This document shows, piece after piece, positions 1 to 8,023 of a stretch of DNA of 39,553 bases. The DNA is taken from contig CALXSR010000045.1 of the NCBI GenBank assembly GCA_944391215.1, forward strand, positions 1 through 39,553, read 5' to 3'. How positions within the stretch are numbered: the stretch's first letter is position 1; every line of letters starts with the position of its first letter. The notes beneath the pieces were generated by a model. The model saw only the letters and a list, made by a program, of their open reading frames with translations, was not told the origin of the DNA and ran no database searches. Both the position numbers and the translations under genes were made by a program. This stretch comes from an uncultured Clostridia bacterium. GTDB taxonomy: Bacteria; Bacillota; Dehalobacteriia; UBA4068; CALXSR01.

Positions 1-752
1 GCATGGTTTTAAAAGACGGCAGTAAAATGTCTAAAACCAAAGGCAATGTGGTAAGTCCGGAAGAGATTATTCATAAGTATGGCGCTGATACCGCACGTAT
101 TTTTGTATTGTTTGCTGCCCCGCCGGAACGTGATTTAGAATGGAACGATTCTGCAGTAGAAGGTTGTTATCGCTTCTTAAACCGCGTATGGCGTTTGTTT
201 GAGGGAAACCTTCAACTGCAAATGGCGGATCAATTAAATAGTACTGGTTGGGGTTCTGCAGAAAAGGCCTTGCGTTTTGCGATTCATAGCGGCTTGAAAA
301 AAGTAACGGAAGATATTTCATTGCGTTTTAATTTTAATACTGCTATTAGTGCCATTATGGAAATGGTGAATGCTGTTTATTTATATAAAGAGCAAAAAGG
401 CGAAAATGAGGCGGTTTTAGCGGAATCTTTAAAAATAATTATATTGGTTTTGGCTCCTTTTGCCCCTCATATTACGGAAGAACTTTGGTCTATCATGGGA
501 GGGCAAGATAGTATTCATAAACAAAGCTGGCCTGAATATGATCCAAGTGCTTTAGTGAAAGATGAAGTGGAAATTGCTGTACAAGTAAATGGTAAAGTAA
601 AAGGGAAAATGGTGATACCAGCGCAGGCAGATAAAGCCCAAATGGAAGAGTTGGTGCAGGCAGAGGATGCTTTTGCTAAATGGGTTGGAGAAAAGAGTGT
701 TGTAAAAATTATTTGTGTTCCCGGGAAATTGGTAAACATTGTAGTTAAGTAA
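1..752 (+). CDS. leuS: Leucyl-tRNA synthetase, C-terminal part (5' end outside window)
   Basis: This class I synthetase attaches leucine to tRNA-Leu in the cytoplasm. The gene is cut by the window edge, so only about the last 250 residues are present. The visible part starts just before the KMSKS catalytic loop (KMSKTKGN, residues 8-15 after the first visible Met). An AADTARIF-like helix and the alpha-helical anticodon-binding domain follow. The end, with QVNGKVKGK and a final VPGKLVNIVVK segment, matches the usual LeuRS C-terminus. A hairpin terminator follows the stop codon, so leuS ends its transcript. The reading is secure; nothing can be said about the editing domain. Confidence 0.96.
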   Translation, partial: MVLKDGSKMSKTKGNVVSPEEIIHKYGADTARIFVLFAAPPERDLEWNDSAVEGCYRFLNRVWRLFEGNLQLQMADQLNSTGWGSAEKALRFAIHSGLKKVTEDISLRFNFNTAISAIMEMVNAVYLYKEQKGENEAVLAESLKIIILVLAPFAPHITEELWSIMGGQDSIHKQSWPEYDPSALVKDEVEIAVQVNGKVKGKMVIPAQADKAQMEELVQAEDAFAKWVGEKSVVKIICVPGKLVNIVVK

Positions 753-786
753 TAAAATAAATACAAGCAATGTAATCTGTTCTTGG

Positions 787-826
787 ATAGCGGTATCTGC
801 GTGAAGCAGTGCCGCTATATTTTTTA
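787..826 (+). terminator. Intrinsic terminator after leuS
   Basis: The arms ATAGCGG (787-793) and CCGCTAT (812-818) pair, with inner CTGC/GCAG pairs around a GTGAA loop. A T-rich run extends to 826. The hairpin lies 35 nt after the leuS stop codon and separates leuS from comEA. Confidence 0.85.
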
Positions 827-913
827 TATCTTAAAATAGAATTGGATCATGAAGGGGGAAAATTAGCATGATATAGCGAAATATAAAAACAATAAATTAA
901 GAGAGGTTTTATT

Positions 914-1612
914 GTGTCAGATAAAACGGAAAAAAGGAAACATCTGATTTTGTTTCTGCTTATGGCTGTTGTGCTTGGTTTGGCAGTTGGTCAACTTGCA
1001 TTGAAAAATAAAACGATGTCAGCAGTAAGTTCTACTGCTGCTTTTCCTGTTACGATTGTGGATAATAATATAGAAAAGCAAGCGGAATCAATGATAACCG
1101 TAGAAATATATGGGGCAGTAGAGAAGGATGGTTCTTTTACTTTGCCAGGGAACGGTCGTTTAGCGGATTTGCTTTGGCTTTGTGGCGTAAAAGAAGAGGC
1201 AAATTTGGCGAATCTTTCTATGGCAAAATGTTTGACCAATCAGGATAGAATTTTTATTCCTTATACCGATGAAAGTAAAAACAAAGAATTGTTAATTGGT
1301 ACATGGGCAGATTATAGCATTGATTCTGTGATTACTGCTGACGAGAAAAGCAATATCGCTTCCAGTGAGCAAAATACCGAGAAAATCGATAAAGACGAAA
1401 TAGAATATACATTGGGAAAAATCAATGTTAATACAGCCAGCTTAAAGGAATTAATGACATTGCCTGGTATTGGGGAAGTAAAAGGGCAGGCTATTATAGA
1501 ATATCGAGAAAAAGTAGGCTTTTTTAGCAAAGTGGAAGATTTGGATAATGTGAAAGGAATTGGCGGCGCTACTTTAGAATCAATAAAAGATTATATTATT
1601 TTTGAGGAGTAA
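914..1612 (+). CDS. comEA: ComEA-like DNA-binding competence protein
   Basis: This is a membrane-anchored DNA receptor that, in competent Bacillota, binds extracellular double-stranded DNA and passes it to the ComEC channel. The 232-aa product has a short basic N-terminus and one membrane helix (about residues 11-30). A SLBB-type beta domain follows (about 57-120, VEIYGAVEKDGSFTLP), then a linker. The C-terminal helix-hairpin-helix domain (about 168-230) contains INVNTASLKELMTLPGIGEV and the second hairpin VKGIGG. The start is GTG at 914, seven bases after GAGAGG. Neither comEB nor comEC lies next to it; holA follows directly. The family call is firm; active DNA uptake is inference. Confidence 0.92.
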   Translation: MSDKTEKRKHLILFLLMAVVLGLAVGQLALKNKTMSAVSSTAAFPVTIVDNNIEKQAESMITVEIYGAVEKDGSFTLPGNGRLADLLWLCGVKEEANLANLSMAKCLTNQDRIFIPYTDESKNKELLIGTWADYSIDSVITADEKSNIASSEQNTEKIDKDEIEYTLGKINVNTASLKELMTLPGIGEVKGQAIIEYREKVGFFSKVEDLDNVKGIGGATLESIKDYIIFEE

Positions 1613-1622
1613 AAACATTGTT

Positions 1623-2675
1623 ATGGAACGCTTCTATCAATATTTACAGCAAAATAAAATTGCCCCGGTATATTTATTTGATGGCCCGGAAAGATTTTTG
1701 CTGGAACAAGCGATTAATGATTTGAGTAAGCATTTTAGCCAGGACGTACAATTTGCTATGGATATCCAAAAGGTAGACGCTCTGGATAAAAAACCGAATG
1801 AAATTGTGGCTATTTGTGAGGAACCGGCATTTTTTACTGCTGAGAAGCTTGTTTTTGTAGAAAATGCTTCTATTTGGTTGGGGCCTGTAAAAAGAGAAAA
1901 AAAAGGAGAATCTTCTGGCAAAAAGAAAGGAAAAAGCAGAAATGAAGCAGATGATTTTCTACCTTATTTGAAGCATCCTTTGGCAAGTACTTGTTTGGTC
2001 TTTATAGCAGGGGAGGAAGTTGTTTCTACGAGTCGTTTGGCCAAAACGATTGGTATGCATGGACAGATTGTATCGTTTCCGCTGTTAAAAGGCGGTGCTT
2101 TGGTTAAATGGGTAAAGAATTGTTTTGCGCAATTTGAAAAAGACTGCATGACACAGGCAGCCAATTTTTTGATTATGGCGGCTGGTAATCAATTAACCGC
2201 CTTGTATCAAGAAATACAAAAAATAGCTTCATATGTGGGAGAACGCCGGGATATAATGGTGGAAGATGTGCAAGCAGTGGTATCGGCTACCCCTAATTTG
2301 GTGGTTTTTGATTTGGTAGATGCGGTTGCCAAAAAGGATGCGGCTCGAAGTATTGCCTTATTACAACAAATGTTGTTATATGGAGAAGCAGAGCAGAAGT
2401 TATTAGTTTTATTATCAGGACAATTTAAGCTTATGTACCAGGTAAAATCTTTGTTGCAAGCAGGCTATCGTACCCAAGATATTGCGAAATTAGTAGATAG
2501 CCATCCATATCGAGTACAAAAAGCAGCAGAACAGGTGAAATACTTTACATTGGAGGAGCTACAAAAGGATTTAGAAATCTTTTTGAAGCAAGATGTGTTA
2601 CAAAAAAATGGCGAAATAACTTTAAAAGATGGCGGTTTGGAAATGGCAGTCTATAGTATTTGCAATAACCATTAG
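1623..2675 (+). CDS. holA: DNA polymerase III delta subunit
   Basis: HolA (YqeN) opens the sliding-clamp ring as part of the clamp-loader complex during replication. The 350-aa product starts APVYLFDGPERFLLEQAI, the usual N-terminal P-loop-like fold of delta. Central AAA-like and C-terminal helical domains follow (LYQEIQKIASY, and near the end QDVLQKNGEI). It carries a lysine-rich insertion around residues 85-105. ATG 1623 is preferred as start because the GAGGAG site (1604-1609) inside the end of comEA would serve it; an upstream TTG at 1602 would overlap that site. The comEA-holA-rpsT order is the same as around B. subtilis yqeN. Confidence 0.93.
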   Translation: MERFYQYLQQNKIAPVYLFDGPERFLLEQAINDLSKHFSQDVQFAMDIQKVDALDKKPNEIVAICEEPAFFTAEKLVFVENASIWLGPVKREKKGESSGKKKGKSRNEADDFLPYLKHPLASTCLVFIAGEEVVSTSRLAKTIGMHGQIVSFPLLKGGALVKWVKNCFAQFEKDCMTQAANFLIMAAGNQLTALYQEIQKIASYVGERRDIMVEDVQAVVSATPNLVVFDLVDAVAKKDAARSIALLQQMLLYGEAEQKLLVLLSGQFKLMYQVKSLLQAGYRTQDIAKLVDSHPYRVQKAAEQVKYFTLEELQKDLEIFLKQDVLQKNGEITLKDGGLEMAVYSICNNH

Positions 2676-2705
2676 AAAAGGAAAAGAAAAACAAAGATAA
2701 AAATA

Positions 2706-2731
2706 AAAAGCTTCCTGAAAAGGAAGCTTTT
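2706..2731. terminator. Bidirectional terminator between holA and rpsT
   Basis: A perfect 11-bp stem, AAAAGCTTCCT (2706-2716) with AGGAAGCTTTT (2721-2731), closes on a GAAA loop. A-rich sequence lies on one side and T-rich on the other. It sits between the convergent 3' ends of holA (+) and rpsT (-), so it can stop both transcripts. Confidence 0.9.
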
Positions 2732-2735
2732 ATTG

Positions 2736-2999
2736 TTATTGCATTTGGTTGTACATTTGATAAATCTGCGATTTTTTTCTGGAGGCGGCTTTTTTATGAA
2801 TAATACCACGGCCAGCAGTTTTATCTAAAATACTAACAGCTTGCAGCAATTTTTCTTGTGCTTTTGCTTTATCTCCGGTAGCCACGGTATCGTTAAAGCT
2901 TTTTAAGGTAGTTTTTACTTGCGATTTGTAAGCTGTATTTTTGGCATTACGCATTTCTGCAACCAATACTCTTTTTTTAGCGGATTTAATATTTGGCAA
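2736..2999 (-). CDS. rpsT: 30S ribosomal protein S20
   Basis: S20 is a primary 16S rRNA-binding protein of the small subunit. The product has the family's opening PNIKSAKKR and long basic helices ending KKAASRKKSQIYQMYNQMQ. The start is judged to be TTG at 2999-2997, giving MPNIKSAKKR (87 aa). The strong AGGAGG site lies 7 nt upstream of it. The GTG at 3008-3006, which would add three residues, sits inside that ribosome-binding site and is unlikely. It is the only clear minus-strand gene in the window and has its own promoter. Inverted rpsT at this place is also the arrangement in B. subtilis. Confidence 0.95.
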   Translation of the reverse strand: MPNIKSAKKRVLVAEMRNAKNTAYKSQVKTTLKSFNDTVATGDKAKAQEKLLQAVSILDKTAGRGIIHKKAASRKKSQIYQMYNQMQ

Positions 3000-3041
3000 A
3001 ATAGTCACCTCCTCATGGTAGGTTCTAAAATAACAAAGCTT

Positions 3042-3070
3042 ATTTTACCATGTTAGTGGGGAAAAAGCAA
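3042..3070 (-). promoter_or_regulatory. Sigma-A-type promoter for rpsT
   Basis: Read on the minus strand, TTGCTT (3070-3065) and TAAAAT (3047-3042) are separated by 17 nt. The -10 element lies about 45 nt upstream of the rpsT start. Confidence 0.7.
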
Positions 3071-3099
3071 GCATGATAATATTATTTTTATTGCCTACG

Positions 3100-3128
3100 G
3101 TCTAAATCTTTTTGTTTTCTCATACATT
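3100..3128 (+). promoter_or_regulatory. Probable sigma-E-like sporulation promoter of spoIIP
   Basis: CATACATT at 3121-3128 matches the B. subtilis sigma-E -10 consensus CATACANT at every position. It lies 28 nt before the spoIIP ATG. The -35 is weak: the best is TCTAAAT at 3101-3107 with a 13-nt spacer. spoIIP belongs to the sigma-E regulon in Bacillus, which supports the reading. Confidence 0.5.
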
Positions 3129-3156
3129 TTAAGAGAAGACAAAAGGAGGAAATGGC

Positions 3157-4209
3157 ATGTCCTATTCAAATACTTCACCTCGTTCTCACTCTTTTTTTAG
3201 TAAAAGTTTATGGTATTTCATTTTAATTTGCCTTTGTTCTCTGTTCATCGGTTTTTTTATTGGTTTCCGATTAATTGCCTGGGATAGTATTTTACCTGTA
3301 TTAAAAATTGATTTTGGAATGCAGCAGGAAAATTATTTCCAGCAATATATGCAAAAAAATATGCCGGTTTTTGCTTTAGCCAAAGAAAAAGAGGCGGAGA
3401 AGGAATTTAGTTTTTTTCCTACCATGGCGGCGGCTGTTTTTAATCCGCAGTCTTTTTGGCCAGGCATTGGTGGTGTTATAGAAAGAAAGGAAGTTGCGGA
3501 ACAAAATAACACTATCGTAAATCCGTCAGGGAATCCGCAAGCAATAAAGCCTATGCCCACAATTTTAAAAGGGGACAAAGACTATCCTCCTATTGGGATT
3601 TATTGTACGCATAATGCAGAAAGCTATCGGCCTACTACTGGTGTTGATAAAGAGGAAGGAAAAAATGGAGCGGTTTTTTTAGTGGCACAGGAATTACAAA
3701 AAGAATTAAATGAATATGGCTTTACCACCATTTTAATTGATACCATCCATGATTATCCGGATTGGAACAAGTCTTATGCAAATTCTTTGGCGTCTATGCA
3801 ACAATTAAAAGAACAATATCCGGATATGGAGCTTTTTATTGATGTTCACCGGGACGCCTTTTCGGAAAATAGTGATAAATCAATTACCACTACAACCATC
3901 AATGGGGTAGATGTGGCAAAAATAATGTTTGTAGTAGGTACAAATAATCGAGCAGAACATCCAAATTGGGAAAAGAATTTGGCTTTTGCCAACCAAATTG
4001 CCGATTGTTTAAAAGAGTATTACCCGGATTTGGTGCGCCAAGTAAAAGTACAAAGCGGACGTTATAATCAACATATTGCAGATAAAGCTATTTTGGTGGA
4101 AATGGGAAGTAATGAAAATACTTTGGAAGAGGCAAAGAGAGCTGCAAAAATTTTAGCGGATGGGATTGCCTTGGTTTTAACACAAGAAATTGAACAAAAG
4201 ACGGAATGA
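3157..4209 (+). CDS. spoIIP: Stage II sporulation protein P, peptidoglycan hydrolase
   Basis: SpoIIP is a cell-wall amidase/endopeptidase which, with SpoIID and SpoIIM, thins septal peptidoglycan and drives engulfment of the forespore. The 350-aa protein has an N-terminal membrane anchor (about residues 17-42), a variable linker, and an amidase_3-like catalytic domain from about residue 145. Candidate metal or catalytic residues are His152 (THNAESY), His231 (FIDVHRDAF) and Glu315 (LVEMGSNEN). ATG 3157 follows AAAAGGAGGA. It sits next to rpsT as in B. subtilis, but the spore protease gene gpr that usually lies between them is missing. This gene is the main evidence that the organism forms spores. 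Confidence 0.95.
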   Translation: MSYSNTSPRSHSFFSKSLWYFILICLCSLFIGFFIGFRLIAWDSILPVLKIDFGMQQENYFQQYMQKNMPVFALAKEKEAEKEFSFFPTMAAAVFNPQSFWPGIGGVIERKEVAEQNNTIVNPSGNPQAIKPMPTILKGDKDYPPIGIYCTHNAESYRPTTGVDKEEGKNGAVFLVAQELQKELNEYGFTTILIDTIHDYPDWNKSYANSLASMQQLKEQYPDMELFIDVHRDAFSENSDKSITTTTINGVDVAKIMFVVGTNNRAEHPNWEKNLAFANQIADCLKEYYPDLVRQVKVQSGRYNQHIADKAILVEMGSNENTLEEAKRAAKILADGIALVLTQEIEQKTE

Positions 4210-4234
4210 AAAGTAAAAAGGAAAAACATAAAAT

Positions 4235-4275
4235 AAGCGCCTTTGGTCAAAATAAAGCCGGAGGTGCTTTTTTTT
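4235..4275 (+). terminator. Terminator after spoIIP overlapping the next ORF's ribosome-binding site
   Basis: The left arm 4235-4247 pairs with the right arm 4257-4269 over 13 bp, with several G-U pairs and a 9-nt loop. Eight T residues follow (4268-4275). The right arm contains GGAGG (4260-4264), which would be the ribosome-binding site of the TTG-started ORF at 4274. Confidence 0.75.
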
Positions 4276-4471
4276 GAAAAAATTTATATGGTCAGGGGTT
4301 TTTCTTTTTTTACTATTATTGATTATAAGTGGCTTAAATTTAACTGCAAAAAATATGCACGTTTTATTGCCGAGTGCCCCGGAACAGGTTATTCATTTTA
4401 ACATAACGAAAGAAGGCTGGCATTTTTCTCTTTTTGACAAGGAAAAACAAGGCATTTGGCCCACTTTTTAA
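4274..4471 (+). CDS. Small single-span membrane protein, unknown
   Basis: I do not recognise this 65-aa ORF. It would start at TTG 4274, nine bases after GGAGG. It reads as a basic N-terminus (MKKF), one hydrophobic helix (about residues 5-24), and a short extracytoplasmic tail ending GIWPTF. In B. subtilis a small gene, yqxA, follows spoIIP, so the position is familiar, but I see no convincing sequence similarity. The ribosome-binding site and start codon are built into the spoIIP terminator hairpin and its T-run. The ORF may be a chance reading, or may be translated only from read-through RNA. Confidence 0.45.
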   Translation: MKKFIWSGVFLFLLLLIISGLNLTAKNMHVLLPSAPEQVIHFNITKEGWHFSLFDKEKQGIWPTF

Positions 4472-4546
4472 AACCTTTATTTTCTGATGAAAAACAAGGT
4501 TATTTGTGGTAAAATATTTAAATCAAAGGAAAGTAAAGGATAAAAC

Positions 4547-6175
4547 ATGGAAAATCAGCAAGGAAGCCGGAATCGCGTTTATCAGGCCGCCGGTTTTATT
4601 ATGTTTACCACGGTAATTTCAAAAGTCCTTGGCTATTTACGGGATGTTTTTATTTATAACCAGTTTGGACAAAACCGCATTACAGATGTATATAATGCGG
4701 CTTTTACCATTCCGGATTTGCTTTATACCATTTTAGTAGGGGGCGCTTTATGCTCTGCCTTTGTACCCATATTTACGAGTTATATTGCTACTAATAAAAA
4801 AGAAGAAGGTTGGCAGGTTGCCAGTATTGTATTTAACTGGGTTATGGTTTTATTGGTGGTTGGCATTGGCTTGGGATGTATTTTTACACCACAGTTGGTG
4901 CGTCTTATTGTGCCTGGCTTTGAAGCGGATGCTATGGATATGGTAGTAAATTTAACCAGGCTAATGTTTTTGCAAGCGCTTTTTATGAGTCTTTCTGGTA
5001 TTTCTATGGGGATTTTAAACTCCTTTAAACAGTTTACCTTGCCTGCATTAGGCGGCGTTATTTATAATTTAGGTATCATTTTAGGCGGTTTGTTCTTAGC
5101 GGGCCCTATTGAAAAGATATGGCCGGGTTATGGTATTGCCGGATATTCTGTGGGGGTTGTTTTGGGTGCTGCTTTAAACTTTGCAATTCAAGTCCCTGGT
5201 TTACGCAAATTGGGCATGAAATATACTCGTAGTTTTAATTTGAAAAATCCTGGCGTACAGCGACTTTTGTTGTTGATGGTGCCGGTTTTAATCGGCTTAT
5301 CGGTAAGCCAAATCAATTTATTGGTGAACCAGAGTTTGGCCTCCCATTTAACTGATGGAGCGGTAGCCGCCTTGCGTACGGCGCAGCGTATTATGTATAT
5401 TCCTATTGGAGTTTTTGCCATTTCCATTGCTATGGCCTTTTATCCTACCTTAACGACATATGCGGCAAACGGGCATATTGAAGATTATAAACAGTCTATG
5501 GCTTTTGGTATCCGTTCTGTTATCTATATTTGTATGCCGGCGGCGGTTGGTTTGGCTGTGTTGAGAGAACCTATTATCCGGTTTATGTTCGAATTTCAAG
5601 GTGGAAAATTTACCCCGGAATCCACAAGCGCTACCGCATATGCACTGTTATTTTATAGTATCGGTATTTTTGCATATGGAGCGATCCATGTGATTACCAG
5701 GGCTTTTTATTCTTTGCAAGATACGGTAACCCCTGTTTTAGCTGGGGTAGCCACTATTTTGGTAAATGTGATCCTAAGCTTCTATTTGGTGGACAAGATG
5801 GCGCAGGGCGGTTTGGCTTTGGCTTATTCTTTGGCTGGTATTTATAATTTATTTATTTTAATGGCCTTAATGCGGCAAAAGGTGGGCCCGTATGGAGGAA
5901 GGCAAATGTTGTTTTCCTTTTTGCAAACTTGTTTTGCCTCCGTTGTAATGGGCTGTGTTGCCTATATGATGGCTTGTATTTCTGCGCAAATCTTTGGCGA
6001 TGCTAGTAAATTTAGCCAGTTATTGCAGTTGGCTTTATCCATTGTTTCGGCAGTGGTTGTATACTTAATGGTTACAGAAAAAATGCTGTTTATGCCAGAA
6101 GCAAAGCAAGTGACAGGTGTGATTATGCGTCGCTTTCAGAAAAAGAAGAAGGATTTAGCAGACGCAGAAGAATAG
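4547..6175 (+). CDS. murJ: Lipid II flippase MurJ (MOP superfamily)
   Basis: MurJ moves the peptidoglycan precursor lipid II across the cytoplasmic membrane. The 542-aa product is hydrophobic throughout, consistent with about 14 membrane helices. It shows the family's N-terminal pattern AAGFIMFTTVISKVLGYLRD and the segment IPDLLYTILVGGALCSAFVP. A central ITRAFYSLQDTVTPV motif is also typical. The C-terminus is a short charged cytoplasmic tail. ATG 4547 follows AAAGGA with a 6-nt gap. It stands alone between a small ORF and lepA, an insertion relative to the B. subtilis spoIIP-yqxA-lepA order. Substrate specificity is assigned from the family. Confidence 0.93.
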   Translation: MENQQGSRNRVYQAAGFIMFTTVISKVLGYLRDVFIYNQFGQNRITDVYNAAFTIPDLLYTILVGGALCSAFVPIFTSYIATNKKEEGWQVASIVFNWVMVLLVVGIGLGCIFTPQLVRLIVPGFEADAMDMVVNLTRLMFLQALFMSLSGISMGILNSFKQFTLPALGGVIYNLGIILGGLFLAGPIEKIWPGYGIAGYSVGVVLGAALNFAIQVPGLRKLGMKYTRSFNLKNPGVQRLLLLMVPVLIGLSVSQINLLVNQSLASHLTDGAVAALRTAQRIMYIPIGVFAISIAMAFYPTLTTYAANGHIEDYKQSMAFGIRSVIYICMPAAVGLAVLREPIIRFMFEFQGGKFTPESTSATAYALLFYSIGIFAYGAIHVITRAFYSLQDTVTPVLAGVATILVNVILSFYLVDKMAQGGLALAYSLAGIYNLFILMALMRQKVGPYGGRQMLFSFLQTCFASVVMGCVAYMMACISAQIFGDASKFSQLLQLALSIVSAVVVYLMVTEKMLFMPEAKQVTGVIMRRFQKKKKDLADAEE

Positions 6176-6209
6176 AAGAAAATAGAAATTAAAAAATTGG
6201 GGGAAACAT

Positions 6210-8015
6210 ATGACGACCCAGCAGGAAACAACTAGAAATTTTTGTATTATTGCCCATATCGATCATGGGAAATCCACTTTAGCCGACCGTTTATTGGAAT
6301 ATACCGGAGCGCTTTCGGCCAGAGAAATGACAAAGCAAGTGCTTGATAATATGGATTTGGAAAAAGAGCGCGGTATTACCATTAAGTTAAAGGCAATTCG
6401 CGTAAAATATAAAGCGGATGACGGGATTGAATATACCTTAAACTTAATTGATACGCCTGGTCATGTTGATTTTAATTATGAAGTGTCCAGGAGTTTAGCA
6501 GCTTGTGAAGGCGCCTTATTGGTAGTTGATGCTGCCCAAGGCATTGAAGCGCAAACATTAGCCAATGTTTATTTGGCTTTGGAAAATGATTTGGAAATTA
6601 TCCCTGTTATCAATAAAATAGATTTGCCATCTGCAAATCCGGAAGAGGTAAAAAGACAAATAGAAGAAGTGATTGGATTAGATACCAGCAACGCTATTTT
6701 GACTTCTGCGAAAACAGGGGTAGGAACAAAAGAGATTTTAGAGGCTATTGTAAAATATATTCCGCCGCCGCAAGGGGACCGGCATGCTCCTTTGCAGGCT
6801 TTGATATTTGATTCGCATTTTGATGCTTATAAAGGAGCGATTCCTTATGTGCGGGTTGTAAATGGTTCCATAAAGCCTGGGATGCAAATTCGGATGATGG
6901 GAACCGGTAAAGTGGCGGAAGTGACAGAAGTGGGCGTACTAACGCCCGCTATTAAACAAGTTGCATCCTTAGACGGGGGCGATGTAGGCTTTTTGGCCGC
7001 TCAAATTAAAAATGTAAAAGATACGCAGGTTGGGGATACCATAACGGATGATAAGAATCCTGCACCTTTGGAATTACCTGGTTATCGAAAAGCAAATCCT
7101 ATGGTATATTGTGGTTTATATCCTTTAGATACCAGTGAGTATAATGAATTGAAAGATGCTTTGGAAAAATTGCAATTAAATGATGCGGCTTTAATTTATG
7201 AGCCGGAAACTTCATTGGCGCTTGGGTTTGGTTTCCGTTGCGGTTTTTTGGGCCTGTTGCATATGGAAATTGTGCGGGAACGCTTAGAACGGGAAAATGG
7301 GCTAGATTTATTGGTTACGGCTCCTTCCGTAAATTACCGTATTACCACTACAGAAGGAGAAATATTAGAAGTGGATAATCCGGTCAATTTACCGGATGTG
7401 CAAAAAATTGGCTATATTGAAGAGCCTTATGTGAAAGCAACTATTTTGGTGCCTAGCGAATTTGTTGGCAGTATTATGGAACTGACCAGAGAGCGGCGAG
7501 GGACTTTTATCAATATGGAATATATTACAGAAAAAAGAGTGATGTTAACTTATGAATTACCACTTTCTGAAATTATCTATGACTTTTTTGATCAATTAAA
7601 ATCGCGTACCAAAGGATATGCTTCTTTAGATTATGAACTTTGCGGTTATCGGGAAAGCGATTTAGTAAAGCTAGATATTTTGGTTAACGGTGAAGTGGTC
7701 GATGCTTTATCTTGTATTGTCCATCGGGATAAAGCGTATCAAAGAGGACGTGCCTTAGCTTATAAATTGGCTCGTTTAATTCCTCGGCAAATGTTTGAAG
7801 TACCAATTCAGGCAGCGATTGGAAATAAAGTGATTGCCAGAGAAACGGTAAAGGCTTTACGTAAAAATGTTTTAGAAAAATGTTATGGTGGCGATATCAG
7901 CCGGAAAAGAAAGTTACTGGAAAAACAAAAAGAGGGAAAAAAACGCATGAAACAGGTGGGTAGCGTTGAAATTCCGCAGGAAGCATTTATGGCTGTTTTA
8001 GAAATTGATGAATAG
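6210..8015 (+). CDS. lepA: Elongation factor 4 (LepA), ribosomal GTPase
   Basis: EF4 is a translational GTPase that binds ribosomes and is implicated in initiation or back-translocation. The 601-aa product has the usual family length. G1 is AHIDHGKST (residues 15-23), G3 is DTPGH (81-85) and G4 is NKID (135-138). EF-Tu domain 2 and EF-G-like domains follow. The LepA-specific C-terminal domain includes [19 protein letters not shown] and VEIPQEAF. The ATG is preceded by a G-rich TTGGGGGA site. hemW begins 8 nt after its stop, so the two are probably cotranscribed, as in B. subtilis. Confidence 0.98.
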   Translation: MTTQQETTRNFCIIAHIDHGKSTLADRLLEYTGALSAREMTKQVLDNMDLEKERGITIKLKAIRVKYKADDGIEYTLNLIDTPGHVDFNYEVSRSLAACEGALLVVDAAQGIEAQTLANVYLALENDLEIIPVINKIDLPSANPEEVKRQIEEVIGLDTSNAILTSAKTGVGTKEILEAIVKYIPPPQGDRHAPLQALIFDSHFDAYKGAIPYVRVVNGSIKPGMQIRMMGTGKVAEVTEVGVLTPAIKQVASLDGGDVGFLAAQIKNVKDTQVGDTITDDKNPAPLELPGYRKANPMVYCGLYPLDTSEYNELKDALEKLQLNDAALIYEPETSLALGFGFRCGFLGLLHMEIVRERLERENGLDLLVTAPSVNYRITTTEGEILEVDNPVNLPDVQKIGYIEEPYVKATILVPSEFVGSIMELTRERRGTFINMEYITEKRVMLTYELPLSEIIYDFFDQLKSRTKGYASLDYELCGYRESDLVKLDILVNGEVVDALSCIVHRDKAYQRGRALAYKLARLIPRQMFEVPIQAAIGNKVIARETVKALRKNVLEKCYGGDISRKRKLLEKQKEGKKRMKQVGSVEIPQEAFMAVLEIDE

Positions 8016-8023
8016 GAGAAAAA

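Noticed and set aside
4472-4512. AACCTT/AAGGTT inverted repeat before murJ as a terminator
   Set aside because: The stem has two mismatches and no T-run, so termination is not supported.
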